From NCBI GenBank assembly GCA_003013855.2, contig ML058588.1, positions 2,655,128 through 2,719,127 on the forward strand: a DNA stretch of 64,000 bases, read 5' to 3'. The notes beneath the pieces are model-generated. The model ran no database searches, was not told the origin of the DNA, and worked only from the letters and a program-made list of their open reading frames with translations. The position numbers were made by a program, and so were the translations under genes. How positions within the stretch are numbered: position 1 is the first letter of the stretch; each line of letters starts with the position of its first letter. The DNA is from Liriodendron chinense (Eukaryota; Streptophyta; Magnoliopsida; Magnoliales; Magnoliaceae). This document shows positions 54,098-64,000 of the stretch, in pieces.

Positions 54098-54980
54098 GAT
54101 GCTCTGCCAGCCTATGGCCCTTGATAGGCGGGCACTAACAAATTGTATGACATCCACACATTATCTCAAAATAAACCGATAAAATAGCTTTTAATCATTT
54201 TAGATAACTTAAACACCAAAAATCAGATTGACAAAAAAACTATAACCTATGATTCATGGACACTTGTTTTTCGAAACAGGACCGTTCAATATTTCATTTT
54301 CAACCGTCCAATAAATGACCAAAATTCGGATTGGTTGGTGATACATCCAGACGGGGGGCCCACAATGCTGATAGTTTAATTGAAATATTTTTACTCCACA
54401 TATGCAATACCTGAGTGATTTATAAGTACTCGTGTATCATCCATCACGCTCTGCCAGATTACTAACGTGGATTACCGAAGTGACGTCACCAAGTTATGTG
54501 GGCCCCACTGTAATGTATGTATTTCATCCACACCGTTCATCCATTTGGAGAGATAATTTTAGGTCATAAACCAAAGAATGAGTCGGATCCAAATCTCAAG
54601 TGGACCCCACCACAGAAAACAGTGGATATTAAACGCCTACCATTAAAAACTTTTAGGGGCTGCTGAAGTTTTCGATCAAGCATATTTGTGCTTGCTGATA
54701 TTTTCCATTCGTTCATGTCTATGTTAACTTATTAACAGCCTGGATGTCAAATACATATCAGGATGAGTCTGGGAAAGTTTTAATGGTGAGCGTGACACGT
54801 GACTCTCCCCACTTTTTTTCCGTAGCGGGTTACACTCAAGCTTTGGAAGTGCCTCATTCTTTGTATCATGCCCTAAATTGATATCTCAAAATGGACGGAC
54901 GGTGTGTGCACAGAACTAGGTGACGTCACTTCTGTAGCGAGTCTCCCTGCTCAGCCTGTCAGGCGATAATCCGCGTTCAA
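54098..54980. other. Intergenic with MITE core
   Basis: 54490-54910 holds a GTGGGCCCCACTGTAATG ... GGTGTG MITE of the common family, bounded on both sides by a GTGACGTCAC-type palindrome (54480, 54921). No coding signal. Confidence 0.5.
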
Positions 54981-55024
54981 AGTTCTCATCTACTCAGGAC
55001 GCTGACCACAGTATTGAAAAACAA

Positions 55025-56741
55025 GAGATTTTGCCGTATAAGGACCTGTCTTTTCAGCCGCAGACAGATCACTTCCTACGTTTTAACGTTAGTCATAATG
55101 TCACCCACGGTATTTTTGCCCTACAATTCAAAGTTACTGCCTTCTTTTTAACGTTACTCATAATGGTACCCACAGCATATTTGCCCTCCAATTCAAAGCA
55201 ATACGATATTTCTAAAAAGGCTATTATCCCTCATCTTAGTTGCAAAGGGATGGGGACATATGTGGACGAGTACATTTGTAATCTGGCTGTGATCGGAAGC
55301 TATGTGGGACCCATAAAGATGACCTAGACAAATCCACTTGGTCTATCAATTTCTATTCATCAAAATATTCTAATAAATAGAAAAAACTTAATCAAGTGGA
55401 CACACTGCATGAACAATAAGATCTCAAATGTACACCGTTTAAACCTTTATTGAGCCAATCTATTTTTGTGGTGGTGATCTACATGAGATTTAGATCTACA
55501 CCAGGTCCTAAAATGAACTGGAAACAAGGGTGGGCTAGCATAGATGAAACATATACATCAAGGTGGGTCATAGCATAGTTTCAAATGGCATCATTATCAT
55601 CACTGTTTCCTGCAGGGAGGTCCACTTGAGATTTAGATCGTCCTTGTTCTTGGGCCCATGGCCTAAAATCATCTAAAAACTAGAGGGATGGTGTGGATTA
55701 ACCACATACCTCAAGGTGGGCCCCTGCTGGTCAGCGTGTCAAGGCATGCTGCCATGTGATGGCTCCACACGTGTGGTTCTCAAGAAGCTTTGATCAAGTT
55801 GATAATTGTATTTTCCCTTTATTCTAGCCACATATGGCCAAGGTACAGGTCACGTGTGACCTTACCTAAGTTGGACTGCAAATAAACATCATGGTGGGCC
55901 ATAAGAAAGTCTCAATGGTGGACGTCATTATCCCATTGTTTTTTATGGTGTAGCCAACCTACAATTTGAATCTGGTTCAAATTTTGGCCCATGGCCTAAA
56001 ATGATTAGGCAACAAGGATGGACAGCGTGGATAAAACATAAACATCATGGTGGGTCCCCAGATCATGCTCAGTAAGAGCGTCCGTGTTGACACTACTGGG
56101 CAGCTGCGTCCTCTGGACGCTGCTTGTTCCAACGACTTTGTTTTTTATTTTTCATATTATTATTTTTTGTGCTTTTCTAACAAGGTAGGTCCACATGGAA
56201 AATTCGGCCCGTCCATTGAATTGACCGGCTCATGGCCTATCCAAAGATATCTAGTTTGGACATAATTGACTAGTATAAAAAAATCACAATGGGCCTAAGA
56301 AGATTTCAACCATGGGAATTATTCTCTTTGGTATGACCCACTTGAAATCTTGATCTTCTTCATTTTTAAACCCATTGACTAAAATAATTTGGAAAAACAT
56401 ATGGACTGCGTGGATCTAACATATACAACATGGTGGGGGCCACGACGGGCCACTAGATAGATGCCAAAAAGGGAGCAGCAACCTAGCCCCAGCGTTCCCT
56501 GTGGTGTGTTCCACTTGAGGCTTGGATCATACTAATTTTCAAGCCTTGGCCTAAAATGATTTGACAAAATAGATGGACGGCATGGATGAAACACATGTAT
56601 CATTATAGGGCCCACAAGTGGGGCACTCATTACTGCTAAGGCTGAAAATCAGAGGGGCAAAATCATCATTGCATATATAAGCAGGGGTAAATGTATCCTT
56701 TTGTGACAAAGAGGTGTCTACATTTCTCCTCAGCAAAACTC
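55025..56741. mobile_element. 1.7-kb Mutator-like element interrupting D2
   Basis: 1,717 bp inserted in the sequence ATTGAAAAACAATGAACC that is uninterrupted in unit A (37359-37367 is the empty site). GAAAAACAA is duplicated at 55016-55024 and 56742-56750. The ends are GAGATTTTGCCG and the reverse complement of CAGCAAAACTC. Inside are a short direct repeat (CATAATG-TACCCAC region 55090 and 55155), several MITE cores and no transposase. An open frame at 55031-55327 has no recognisable domain. It could be a compound or Pack-type element. Confidence 0.75.
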
Positions 56742-56750
56742 GAAAAACAA

Positions 56751-58198
56751 TGAACCACTCTTGGTTCTGCGCTAGAAACAACGGCGGCTACTTTCGCAAG
56801 CTAAGAGCCACGTGGATGGATCTTTCATAAGATCCACACCATCCATCAGTTAATCTTACTCATTCTAACTATTAATCCCAAAATTTACGATAATATAAAT
56901 CCTAGATAGGCCAAACCAAGGAAGCAGTTGGAATGGAACACAACCATCGGTTTGTTTTTGGGCCCACCTTGGTATCTATATGCCATCCAATCCATTCATA
57001 TAATTTCAGTCATGAGGATGAAAACAACTATCCAAAAATCATAGTATTCCAAAACCTAGATAGGCCATACCACGTGAATTTTAAGGTTTTTGGTGTAATT
57101 TCATTGGTATAGCCCTCTTGAGCATTGAATAAGCCTACTTTAAATTAGGAAGAAAAAAAAGGGTGCTGTACCCGATGGACGGCGTGGATTTCATACAATT
57201 TAATTCGTTTGTCCCAAGTTAGTGAGAGTAACCCCGGTGCATACGTATTGCAACTAACCCTAAGGTGTGGCTATTTTACTAAAACTTCAATTTCTCATAG
57301 GCTTATATCTTTTAGCCTTTGATTTGAAAATTTTATGGTTGAAAATACCCCTCTGAACAGCTCAGGGGGAATCCATAGTGCCGAGGGGGAATCTGTCGGA
57401 GGGGCATTTTCTATCATGAATTTTCAATTTCTCATCAATAGGTCAAAAAGAATGAACCAGACAAGAAATTGGACTTTTAGTAAAAATAGCTACACCTCAG
57501 GGCTATTGTAGTAAGAATCCCTTTCAAAGTACAATACGGAAGCGGACTAGGTGTTATCCGGGAAACACCTTAGTGGGTGTTACCCTTACCGTGTGTGACC
57601 CACATTGATATATTCTTTGTATATCTACTCTGTCCATCAGATTTTTCAGATCATTTTAGCACTTGATCCCAAAATCTGAGCAGATACAAAACTCCGGTGG
57701 ACCATACCATTTGAAACATCGATGAATGACCATTAAAAGATTTTTATGGGCCACAAAAGTTTTGGATCAATATGATATTTATATTTTACTTTCATCCATG
57801 TCTGATTGACCTTATAAACGGGTTAGATGTAAAATAAACATTACTTTGGGCATTACTATGGACCCCAGGAAGTTTTTAATGGTGGGATTCAATCACCACT
57901 GTTTCCTAAGGAGTGGTCCATCTGAGAATTGGATCTGCTTAATTGTTGGGTAAACATGCTAAAATGTTCTGGAAAAACGGATGGACGGCATGGATATACA
58001 ACACATCATTAAGGTGGGCCCCACGGTGACGGCAACACCCCACTAAGGTGTCCCCCGGGTATTACCTAATCCGTGCCCAATACAAAGACCCCAGCACCCT
58101 CGGTTTCCTTTGACACCCTGATTTCCCCATTCAAGTGGTTTTATAAAACCGCTTAAAGATGAGGCGGTTTGCTAAATCCGCTGTTTTCTCTTTCCCTC
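56751..58198. other. D2 non-coding block
   Basis: Collinear with 48775-49958 of D1, including an inserted GGGGGAATC-containing stretch (57240-57540) absent from D1. It contains a GGGTGTTACCC-ended MITE (about 57545-58070, with GGGAAACACCTTAGTGGG at left and CCCACTAAGGTGTCCCCCGG at right). No gene. Confidence 0.55.
57545..58075. mobile_element. MITE upstream of small gene 3 (D2)
   Basis: Inverted ends CGGGAAACACCTTAGTGGG (left) and CCCACTAAGGTGTCCCCCGG (right), each preceded by CGGA(T/C)TAGGTG-type text. The interior has the family core. The same element sits at about 49312-49845 in D1, so it predates the duplication. It ends about 215 bp before the small gene's ATG and may supply promoter sequence. 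Confidence 0.7.
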
Positions 58199-58208
58199 TA
58201 TATATATA
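58199..58208 (+). promoter_or_regulatory. TATA box of small gene 3
   Basis: TATATATATA lies 92 bp before the ATG at 58291, the same position as in small genes 1 and 2. Confidence 0.6.
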
Positions 58209-58290
58209 GGTCTGAATATTCCCAGAACTGTTAACAAAGAGAGTGGAAAGCAGAAAAAGAGGGCTTTGATACAAATATTTGGGGGGTATA

Positions 58291-58518
58291 ATGTCAGTTT
58301 TGGTAGATATATGGATGGATGAGCTTGCAAAGCTACGTGAGAGGAGCCAAAGCGCATCGAGTCTACGTTCTCAAGCCGAGCCAAGCCACGTTCTTAAGGA
58401 AGAGCCTCTTCTAAGGCCGGCATCGGCTAAGAGCCGAACTCTCCCAGTGGAGCCGCGTCACGGGACATTCTCGGAGGCCACCATTTGGATGCTCATGGAT
58501 CGGTTTGCGCCTTGTTGA
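58291..58518 (+). CDS. Small unknown protein, family member 3 (75 aa, D2)
   Basis: An intact single-exon frame, MSVLVDIWMDELAKLRERSQ to FSEATIWMLMDRFAPC. Compared with the D1 copy it has an extra PASAK-like segment in the Ser/Pro-rich middle. ELAKLRE and SEAT...MLMDRFAP blocks are shared with both paralogues. An ATG-less extension of the frame upstream (58279) is not used: the homology starts at 58291. Unrecognised family. Confidence 0.75.
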   Translation: MSVLVDIWMDELAKLRERSQSASSLRSQAEPSHVLKEEPLLRPASAKSRTLPVEPRHGTFSEATIWMLMDRFAPC

Positions 58519-59100
58519 AGAGCACAGAAGTTGAGTGCTACCGCATGTATCATATTTTCTGTAGGGCCCACTTGATGTATAATGAAATTACTGTTTTGGA
58601 TCTTTTAATCTCCACCGTCAGTAAATGGTTTGTAGAAGGCATTTTGAAATGCGAGTTCTTAAATGCCCTTTGATACTCTGGCAGAGTATGACGCTTGATA
58701 TACAGTCACTTAGAAATTTTACATATGGTATAGATTAGCTTGAACTAAACCGACAGAATGGTCGCACCTACAGTGTCCCAAAATTAGATTGATTGAGCAT
58801 TCCTAACCTCTGATTCGTGGACACTAGGTGAGCCCTTCATTTGGATGGATGGTCTAGATTCATAGATGTGGGCCATACATCCATAAAGAAATAGACGTTT
58901 AGAAAAGTGAAACCAACGATCTGCATGCAGAATGCATGTGCTGCCTAACCGAGTATCAGGACAACATGCTTGTACATCCATATAAAATGAGGCTGCACGT
59001 CTGGGTGTGCCAAAAATGTCTTGAACCCAAGCCTGGCCCAAAAATCGATTGGCCATGATCGCCCAAAGATCAACATAATAGTTTCAAACCTGGTTAAAAG
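58519..59100. other. D2 non-coding, 3' of small gene 3
   Basis: Likely 3' UTR (identical over about 80 bp to D1) followed by spacer collinear with D1. No gene. Confidence 0.5.
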
Positions 59101-59721
59101 GGAGCAAATAAAATAAGCTGAAGTAAAAAACACGCTGTTATTAAAGCATAATAGGTCCTGCTCAAAATACTTTGAGTAAGCCAAATATTTCAACAGCGGA
59201 TTAGGTAAAACCCCGGATCCACTGAGGTGGGTGGTACCCTTGACTGTGGGGCCACTTTGATGTATGTGACTATATCCATGCCGTTCATCCATATTGAAAG
59301 TTCATTTTAGGGCATGATCCAAAAAATGAAGCAGTTCCAAATCCCAAATGGGCCATAGCACAGGAAACAGTGGTGATTGACCATTAATAACTTCCTGTGG
59401 ACCACAAAAGCTTTGGATCAAGATGATATTTATTTGGTCTCTTCATCTAGGTGTTTGTGACCTTATCAACAGGTTGGATGGCAAATAAACATTCCAGTGG
59501 AATTCATGAAGTTTTTAATGGTAGAGATTCAATGACGACTGTTTCTGTGGTGTGTTTCACCTGAGATTTGAGTCAGCTTCATTTTTAGAATCATGCCCTA
59601 AAATGAGCTTTCAAAATGGTTGAACCGTGTGGATTTAAGACACATACATCACTGTGAGCCCCACGGTCAGGGGACGTCCCACCCACCTCGGTGGATCCGG
59701 GGTCTCACCTAATCCGCTCTC
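59101..59721. mobile_element. Insertion in D2 with GGTTAAAAG target duplication
   Basis: 621 bp flanked by GGTTAAAAG (59092-59100 and 59722-59730). D1 has the single site at 51432-51440. The right end is CGGATCCGGGGTCTCACC-type: GATCCGGGGTCTCACCTAATCCGC. A mirrored GCGGATTAGGTAAAACCCCG lies at 59194, so the element may carry an extra 93 bp at its left or be compound. The interior has the family core. Confidence 0.8.
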
Positions 59722-59730
59722 GGTTAAAAG

Positions 59731-60828
59731 CCGGGCCGGTGGGCCCACCTAGTCCATTCTCGATACGCAAGTGCAGGTGCCAGCGTGGTACAATTGTGAG
59801 TCTTCGAATAAGTGGGCCACACTGTTTAGATCATCTGGCTTATAAATGAGGTAGTCTCATTGTTAAAGTGGGCCAGTGCAAAACCGATGGATGACCAGAA
59901 AGAGTTTTCGTCGTTGGTCTGTTCTGTATTTTGTCCACCTGAGAAGTGGAACGATCTTGTTTATAAGGTTTGCCCTATGGCCCACCTGATGGAAAGCTCT
60001 GATAACACACATGTAGTATGTGCTTGTTCATGGATGGCTAAGCTCCAGACTTGTGTTGGCTGAGCCAGGGCCTTACTTTTAGGCCTGATTATGACCTAGT
60101 CCGGCTCAGCCTAACAATGAGTAGGACCTGGCCTGGCCCAATATTTTAAGGCCCACCGCCCAAGCATGCATGGACTGATCACAGCCACCAAAGCCCGGGC
60201 CACCTGTAAATTGATCAAATCCTTTTTTTCTAGATTCAGGCTACAAATAGCTTAAGCCGAGTCCAAAAATTGATCAGGCCATGCCCAAGCCCGTTCCATA
60301 GGCCCAGCTTATAAGTCAAAGCTCGGTCTATAGCCGCGCTGGGCATTGCCAGCCCCAACCATGACCCGGCTCGGAAGCTGATTGCCTACTGAGCAAACTT
60401 TGTTGGCCCACTGCGATGTATGTGTCATATCCACACCGTCCGTCCGTTTTTTCAGATTATTTTAGGGCTAAGAGTCCAAAATTGAAGCATATCCAATGCT
60501 CAACTAGACCACACCACATTAAACAGTGTGAATTGAACACTTACCATTGAAAACTTATCTAGGAGCCACAAAAGTTCTGGATCAAGCTGATATTTGTGTT
60601 TAACCTTCATCCACAGCTGAGTAACCTTATGAACAGGTTGGATGACAAATTAACATCACCGTGGGCCCTAGGAAGGTTTCAACTGTGGATGCCATTATCC
60701 CCCTGTTTCCTGTGGTGTGGTTCACTTGAGCTGTGGATATGCGTCAATTTTAGGCTCATGACATAAAATGATATGAAAAACGGATGAACGGCATGGATAA
60801 AGAACATACATCTACGGTGGGCACCACA
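59731..60828. other. D2 non-coding with MITE fragments
   Basis: Collinear with D1 51441-52510. 60080-60390 has no counterpart there (GGCCCA-rich, CGGCTCAGCC-like text of hAT type). A MITE core lies at 60405-60830. No gene. Confidence 0.5.
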
Positions 60829-61266
60829 GAGTTTACTCATGGCTGGTCCATGTCACACGTGTGAGAAAATTGGCGTTCGCTGCTAAAACCCTTAAAATGA
60901 GCTGGAAAAACGGATGAACGGCGTGGATAAGACACACACAACCACGGTGGGGCCCACAGTTTACTCATGGCTGGTCCATATGGCACACGTGTGAACAAAG
61001 ATGCGTGCGTGTGGCGTTCGCTACTAAAACCCCAAAAACGAGCTGGAAAAATGGACGAACGGCGTGGATAAGACACATACATACATCGGTGGGCCCCACA
61101 GAGTTTCCTCAGTAACGCAGTCCGCTCCCATGACTAATCCAGATATCACACGTGTGAGCAAAGACGTGCGTGTGGCGTACGCTGCTAAAACCCTAAACCC
61201 CACGAAGATATTCAAAAAGAGGGTAAAAACGGAAGCAATCAAAGACACCCACACAACCGTTTTCTC
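60829..61266 (+). promoter_or_regulatory. RUS promoter with tandem G-box repeats
   Basis: Three tandem units of about 130-160 bp, each with the palindrome CACACGTGTG (60854-60863, 60984-60993, 61147-61156), GTGTGGCG(T)TTCGCTGCTAAA and CGGATGAACGGCG. CACGTG is the plant G-box, bound by bZIP and bHLH (including light-pathway) factors. AAACCCTAAACCCC (61188-61202), a telo-box-like motif, follows at about -75 from the ATG. The regulatory role is inferred from position and motif only. Confidence 0.6.
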
Positions 61267-61722
61267 ATGCAATCTTCACACCACACCCCATCCCATTCTT
61301 CTCCCCTACCTATACCATGGAAGAAAACCCCCGCAAATCTCGACCATCCATCTCTCCCCCTCTCCAAACCATCACCATCATCTCCACCATCCACCTCCCA
61401 TCTCAGGCTCATCAACGGACGGGATGTACCAGCGGCCACTCAACCCCTTCCCATCGTTATCCGCAGAGCGGGAAGGGCATCCCGGTACTCTTGGGATGGG
61501 ACCCGCCTCCAATTGGTCCCTTTCGATCGTGGAGGTGGAGAGTCTCCCGAGAATCGGTCGGCGCTGTTCGTTGATGAGATTCAACGGCTGTCCCGAATCT
61601 CGAGATCGGCGATCCGGAAGCTGTTCGTCCCGCAGCAGGTGCAGCGGAACTACATGGATTACCTGAAGTGGAAGCTTGTGCATAGGGTTTTCAGCTCCAC
61701 GCTCCAGGTCCTCGCCACCCAG
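61267..61722 (+). CDS. RUS/DUF647 family protein, first coding exon (gene continues beyond window)
   Basis: Encodes 152 residues: a Ser/Pro-rich N-terminus (MQSSHHTPSHSSPLPIPWKK), then LPIVIRRAGRASRYSWDGTR, and the conserved RUS entry ISRSAIRKLFVPQQVQRNY, MDYLKWKLVHRVFSS and TLQVLATQ. This is the start of the DUF647 domain of Root UV-B Sensitive proteins, a plant family implicated in UV-B response and vitamin B6 metabolism (family knowledge). The exon ends after ATQ with donor GTGAATT at 61723, where the family normally continues AMFRAIG. No continuation was seen to 64000, so the next exon lies beyond the window or the gene is broken. Which RUS member it is cannot be fixed; RUS6-like is my first guess. 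The Ser/Pro-rich N-terminus could be a targeting sequence. Confidence 0.85.
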
Positions 61723-61889
61723 GTGAATTACGGTTCTGCCCCCCATGCCTTCCACTCCGTTCTCAATTTAGAAGCGTAAATTACTGGATTTTCACGTCGA
61801 GTGGTGAAAATGCAATCCGAAGCTGTGTACAGTGGATCATACATGTAGTGTATGTACGTAGTGGGCCCCATGGAGGACGCCTGAAATTG
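61723..61889 (+). other. RUS intron 1, start
   Basis: Begins GTGAATT. No coding signal in the three forward frames. The MITE at 61899 follows. Confidence 0.5.
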
Positions 61890-61898
61890 CATTGATTG

Positions 61899-62372
61899 GG
61901 ACCTATTAAACTCTGTGGGGCCCACCATGATGTATGTGTCTTATCCAACCCGCCCATCTGTTTTATCAGCTCATTTTAGATCATGAACCCAAAATTGAAG
62001 TGTATCCAAAGCTCAAGTGGACCACACCACAGGAAACAGTAGGGAAAATGACATCCACCGTTGAAACTTTCCTAAGGTCCACAGTGATGTTTATTTGTCA
62101 TCCAACCTGTTCAGAAGCTCACACAGACATGGACGAAGGAAGAAAACAAATATCAGCTTGATCGAAAAATTCTGGTAGGCATTCAAATCCCAACATTTCC
62201 TGTGGTGTGGTCCACATGAGCTTTGGGTATGCTTCGATTTTGGGCTTGTGCCCTAAAACGAGATGGAAAAGTGGATGGACAGCATGGATAAGACATACAT
62301 CATGGTGGGCCCCACAGAGTTTACTCAGTACGCTATAGCATACTGAGTTACTCAGTATGCAGTTCGTGGTGC
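61899..62372. mobile_element. MITE in RUS intron with CATTGATTG target duplication
   Basis: 474 bp flanked by CATTGATTG (61890-61898 and 62373-62381). The right end has ACTCAGTA / TACTGAGT palindromes (62325-62365). The left end GGACCTATTAAACTCTGTGG is partly truncated compared with relatives. The interior has the family core: CTCAAGTGGACCACACC, TATCAGCTTGATC, GATGGACAGCATGG. Confidence 0.85.
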
Positions 62373-62381
62373 CATTGATTG

Positions 62382-63079
62382 GTCAGCTGCAACAATCTGA
62401 TTGGTGGCTCTCTGATGAACGGTTCAAAACAAGTATGGCAAAACTGTCCGTGTAGACACTCCAGCTAGCAACAGGACAATCAATCAGGCCAGATCAGGAG
62501 GCAGAAATGGGCCAAACCAAAATAACTAAATGGAACATTTGCATATTTTACTCCCATCTACCTCAAAATAACTAAATTGTTGTCTTAGTTAAGAGCTAAT
62601 AAAAATTGCATTACTCCCATCTACAGTGGACCATTGTCATCATGGGCAATCATAGATTTTAGGATTTTGCATTACTTTATTATTTTAGTGGTTTTTATTA
62701 CATATACTGTAATTAGTTGCTTTTATTTTAGGTTTTATTGCATTATGTCTGAGATGGGACGTAGTTGGAAACATAAAGAACTGGGAGGGTATTTTGGTCT
62801 TTATAGTCCAAAAAGGCTATAAAGCCTCACACACACCCCACCCTTTGTTTTTTTTTTTCTATGAAGCATTGAATGAAAATACAAGTTTTCTCTTTCTCTT
62901 TGAATTCTCTTTGAGATTGCATAGGTGTGAAGCCTTCCTTGGTGAATCCAAGGCTACTATATGGTGTGAATCCACAAACTTCTCTCTTCTCATCCCCTAC
63001 AAAGTATTCTTCTCAAACTGTAACTTTCTCTCTCTTTTATCTTTGTTCTCTTTTTCTTTTCTATGAATCAAGGTATCTT
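62382..63079. other. RUS intron region, nothing recognised
   Basis: AT-rich sequence with a TTTTATTT-rich region near 62650-62740 and pyrimidine tracts near 62880-63060. I looked here for the next RUS exon (AMFRAIG-like) and did not find it. Confidence 0.4.
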
Positions 63080-63384
63080 GATCAAGGTGTTCCATAACGG
63101 TAACGGTGGCCGTAACAGCCACCACTGTTACCGTTACGATATAGGCCGTTACGGACGTCATATCGACCGTTACGACCCTTTTTTGTTTTCTGAAAAAAAA
63201 CTGTTACGGAACTGTCCATTACAGTCAATTATGGCTTTTTTTTTCTGTAACGGCCGTTATAGCCTGTTTTTTCTGTAACGGCCGTTACGGCTGTTTCGAC
63301 CTCGTAACGCATAACGGTTATGACCATTTTTGTTACGTATCGGCCGATACGGCTGATACGTAACCGTTTTGGGATACCTTGATC
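63080..63384. mobile_element. GTAACGG-rich TIR element, copy 2
   Basis: 305 bp with 20-bp inverted ends GATCAAGGTGTTCCATAACG and the reverse complement of CGTTTTGGGATACCTTGATC (17/20 match). Dense GTAACGG and GGCCGTTAC palindromes fill both halves. Same family as 1504-2130 (shared CAAGGTGTTCC). No ORF. Confidence 0.75.
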
Positions 63385-64000
63385 TTGATTGATTACTTTC
63401 ATCCAGTTGATAGATTTTTTAATTTTCTTGAATCCGTGCCCACAAATTTAATCCTTGAACCATTTTTCATTTGGCATAGGGCTACGAGACCTTAAATTAT
63501 TTTTTTTTTTCTTTCAAAACCTAACTTTTCCCCATCCGAATCATTCAAATCTAGCCTAATCCTACACTACTTTCCAATTCGGACATCCCCTTTCATCTAA
63601 ATCCGAATTTCAACCTTTCCATAGCCCTAAATCCCTAAATCCCCAATTTTAAATTATCCAAACCCTAACCCTAACCCTAATTTCCCTTAATCCCTAATTT
63701 CAATCATACCTTAAGAACCCTAAAGCCCCATCCTTGTATTTTAGGATTAACCATATGCTTGAACATGGAAGTTCTACCTTCCACAGGTCCCGGCCTTTGA
63801 GATTATATAGTTCCTTCACTATTTGCTTGTAGTTTATAGTCGTGGTGCATGGTTTATTGCTTATTCAGAATTCTGCACATGTGATTTGAATAGATTTAAT
63901 TTAATTATTCATTGTTATACATCTCCGTTTTAGTTTCATTCCACATCATATTGATAGGACTTTTGTCCTGCGTCACTCTCCTTTTTTACCTTTTTTTGCC
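63385..64000. other. Right edge of window, nothing recognised
   Basis: AT-rich sequence with a short run of CCCTAA words at 63661-63683 (three or four units, not a telomere). No exon identified. Confidence 0.4.

Larger units (their letters stand above)
54990..61285. repeat. Segmental duplicate D2
   Basis: The counterpart of D1, with two extra insertions (55025-56741, 59101-59721). Homology begins near AAAGTTCT(C/T)ATCTACTCAG at 54990 and ends at 61285, where D2 continues into RUS coding sequence while D1 does not. D2 is therefore the likely parent. The left block (ACTCAGGACGCTGACCACAG) is also in tandem units A, B and C. Confidence 0.85.

Noticed and set aside
55031..55327. 98-residue open frame at the left end of the Mutator-like element
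   Set aside because: Runs over a local direct repeat; no recognisable domain or promoter. Left as part of the element.
61064..61666. A 200-residue open frame over the RUS start
   Set aside because: It is in another frame, crosses the promoter tandem repeats, and encodes no domain. The conserved RUS frame is 61267-61722.
61723..64000. Second RUS exon (AMFRAIG-like) within the window
   Set aside because: Searched the forward frames by eye and found no convincing match; the intron probably exceeds 2.2 kb.
1..64000. CRISPR arrays, operons, tRNA or rRNA genes, and LTR retrotransposons
   Set aside because: No regular spacer-repeat array. The context is clearly eukaryotic. No complete tRNA cloverleaf, rRNA, gag-pol segment or paired LTR was recognised.

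Overview
This is a stretch of plant nuclear DNA. It has spliced genes with GT-AG introns, introns full of LINEs and small DNA transposons, and intergenic DNA made almost wholly of nested repeats. The window fits a non-Brassicaceae angiosperm with a large, repeat-rich genome. The abundance of a GGGCCCAC-rich MITE family made me think of a magnoliid or early-diverging lineage, but the sequence alone cannot fix the species.

Left 25 kb: one gene, SMG1, on the + strand (start codon 495, stop 25385-25387). It encodes the PI3K-like kinase that phosphorylates UPF1 in nonsense-mediated mRNA decay. I could join 15 coding exons with consistent GT-AG boundaries and phases, giving about 3,765 residues: a long helical-repeat region, FAT-like region, split kinase domain, long C-terminal insertion and terminal FATC. 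One thing is out of order: exon 13 carries a one-base reading-frame break near 23486-23493, which would remove the FATC domain if real. Introns hold antisense L1 and RTE LINE fragments, a hAT element, a perfect 49-bp inverted repeat, a SINE and microsatellites.

25.4-33.9 kb: intergenic DNA with a Mutator-type MITE, an unusual GATC/CGCG-rich repeat field, a small intact gene of unknown function (30338-30553) and a hAT element with a nested MITE.

33.9-49.1 kb: a tandem array of three units (5.1, 5.7 and a truncated 4.4 kb). Transposons shared or not shared between units give the order of events: the first unit lacks a hAT insertion that the second and third carry.

48.7-61.3 kb: a segmental duplication (D1 48.7-52.98 kb, D2 about 54.99-61.29 kb). 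Each copy carries a paralogue of the same small unknown gene (50053-50265 and 58291-58518). D2 ends in the 5' region of a Root UV-B Sensitive (RUS/DUF647) gene, whose first coding exon is 61267-61722 and which runs off the window. D1 stops 19 bases into that gene's coding sequence, leaving a decapitated copy of its promoter. Comparing D1 with D2 and the tandem units with each other exposes empty and filled transposon sites.

The protein-coding content is therefore one large NMD kinase gene, three members of one small-protein family and the start of one RUS gene. Everything else I could interpret is repeats.
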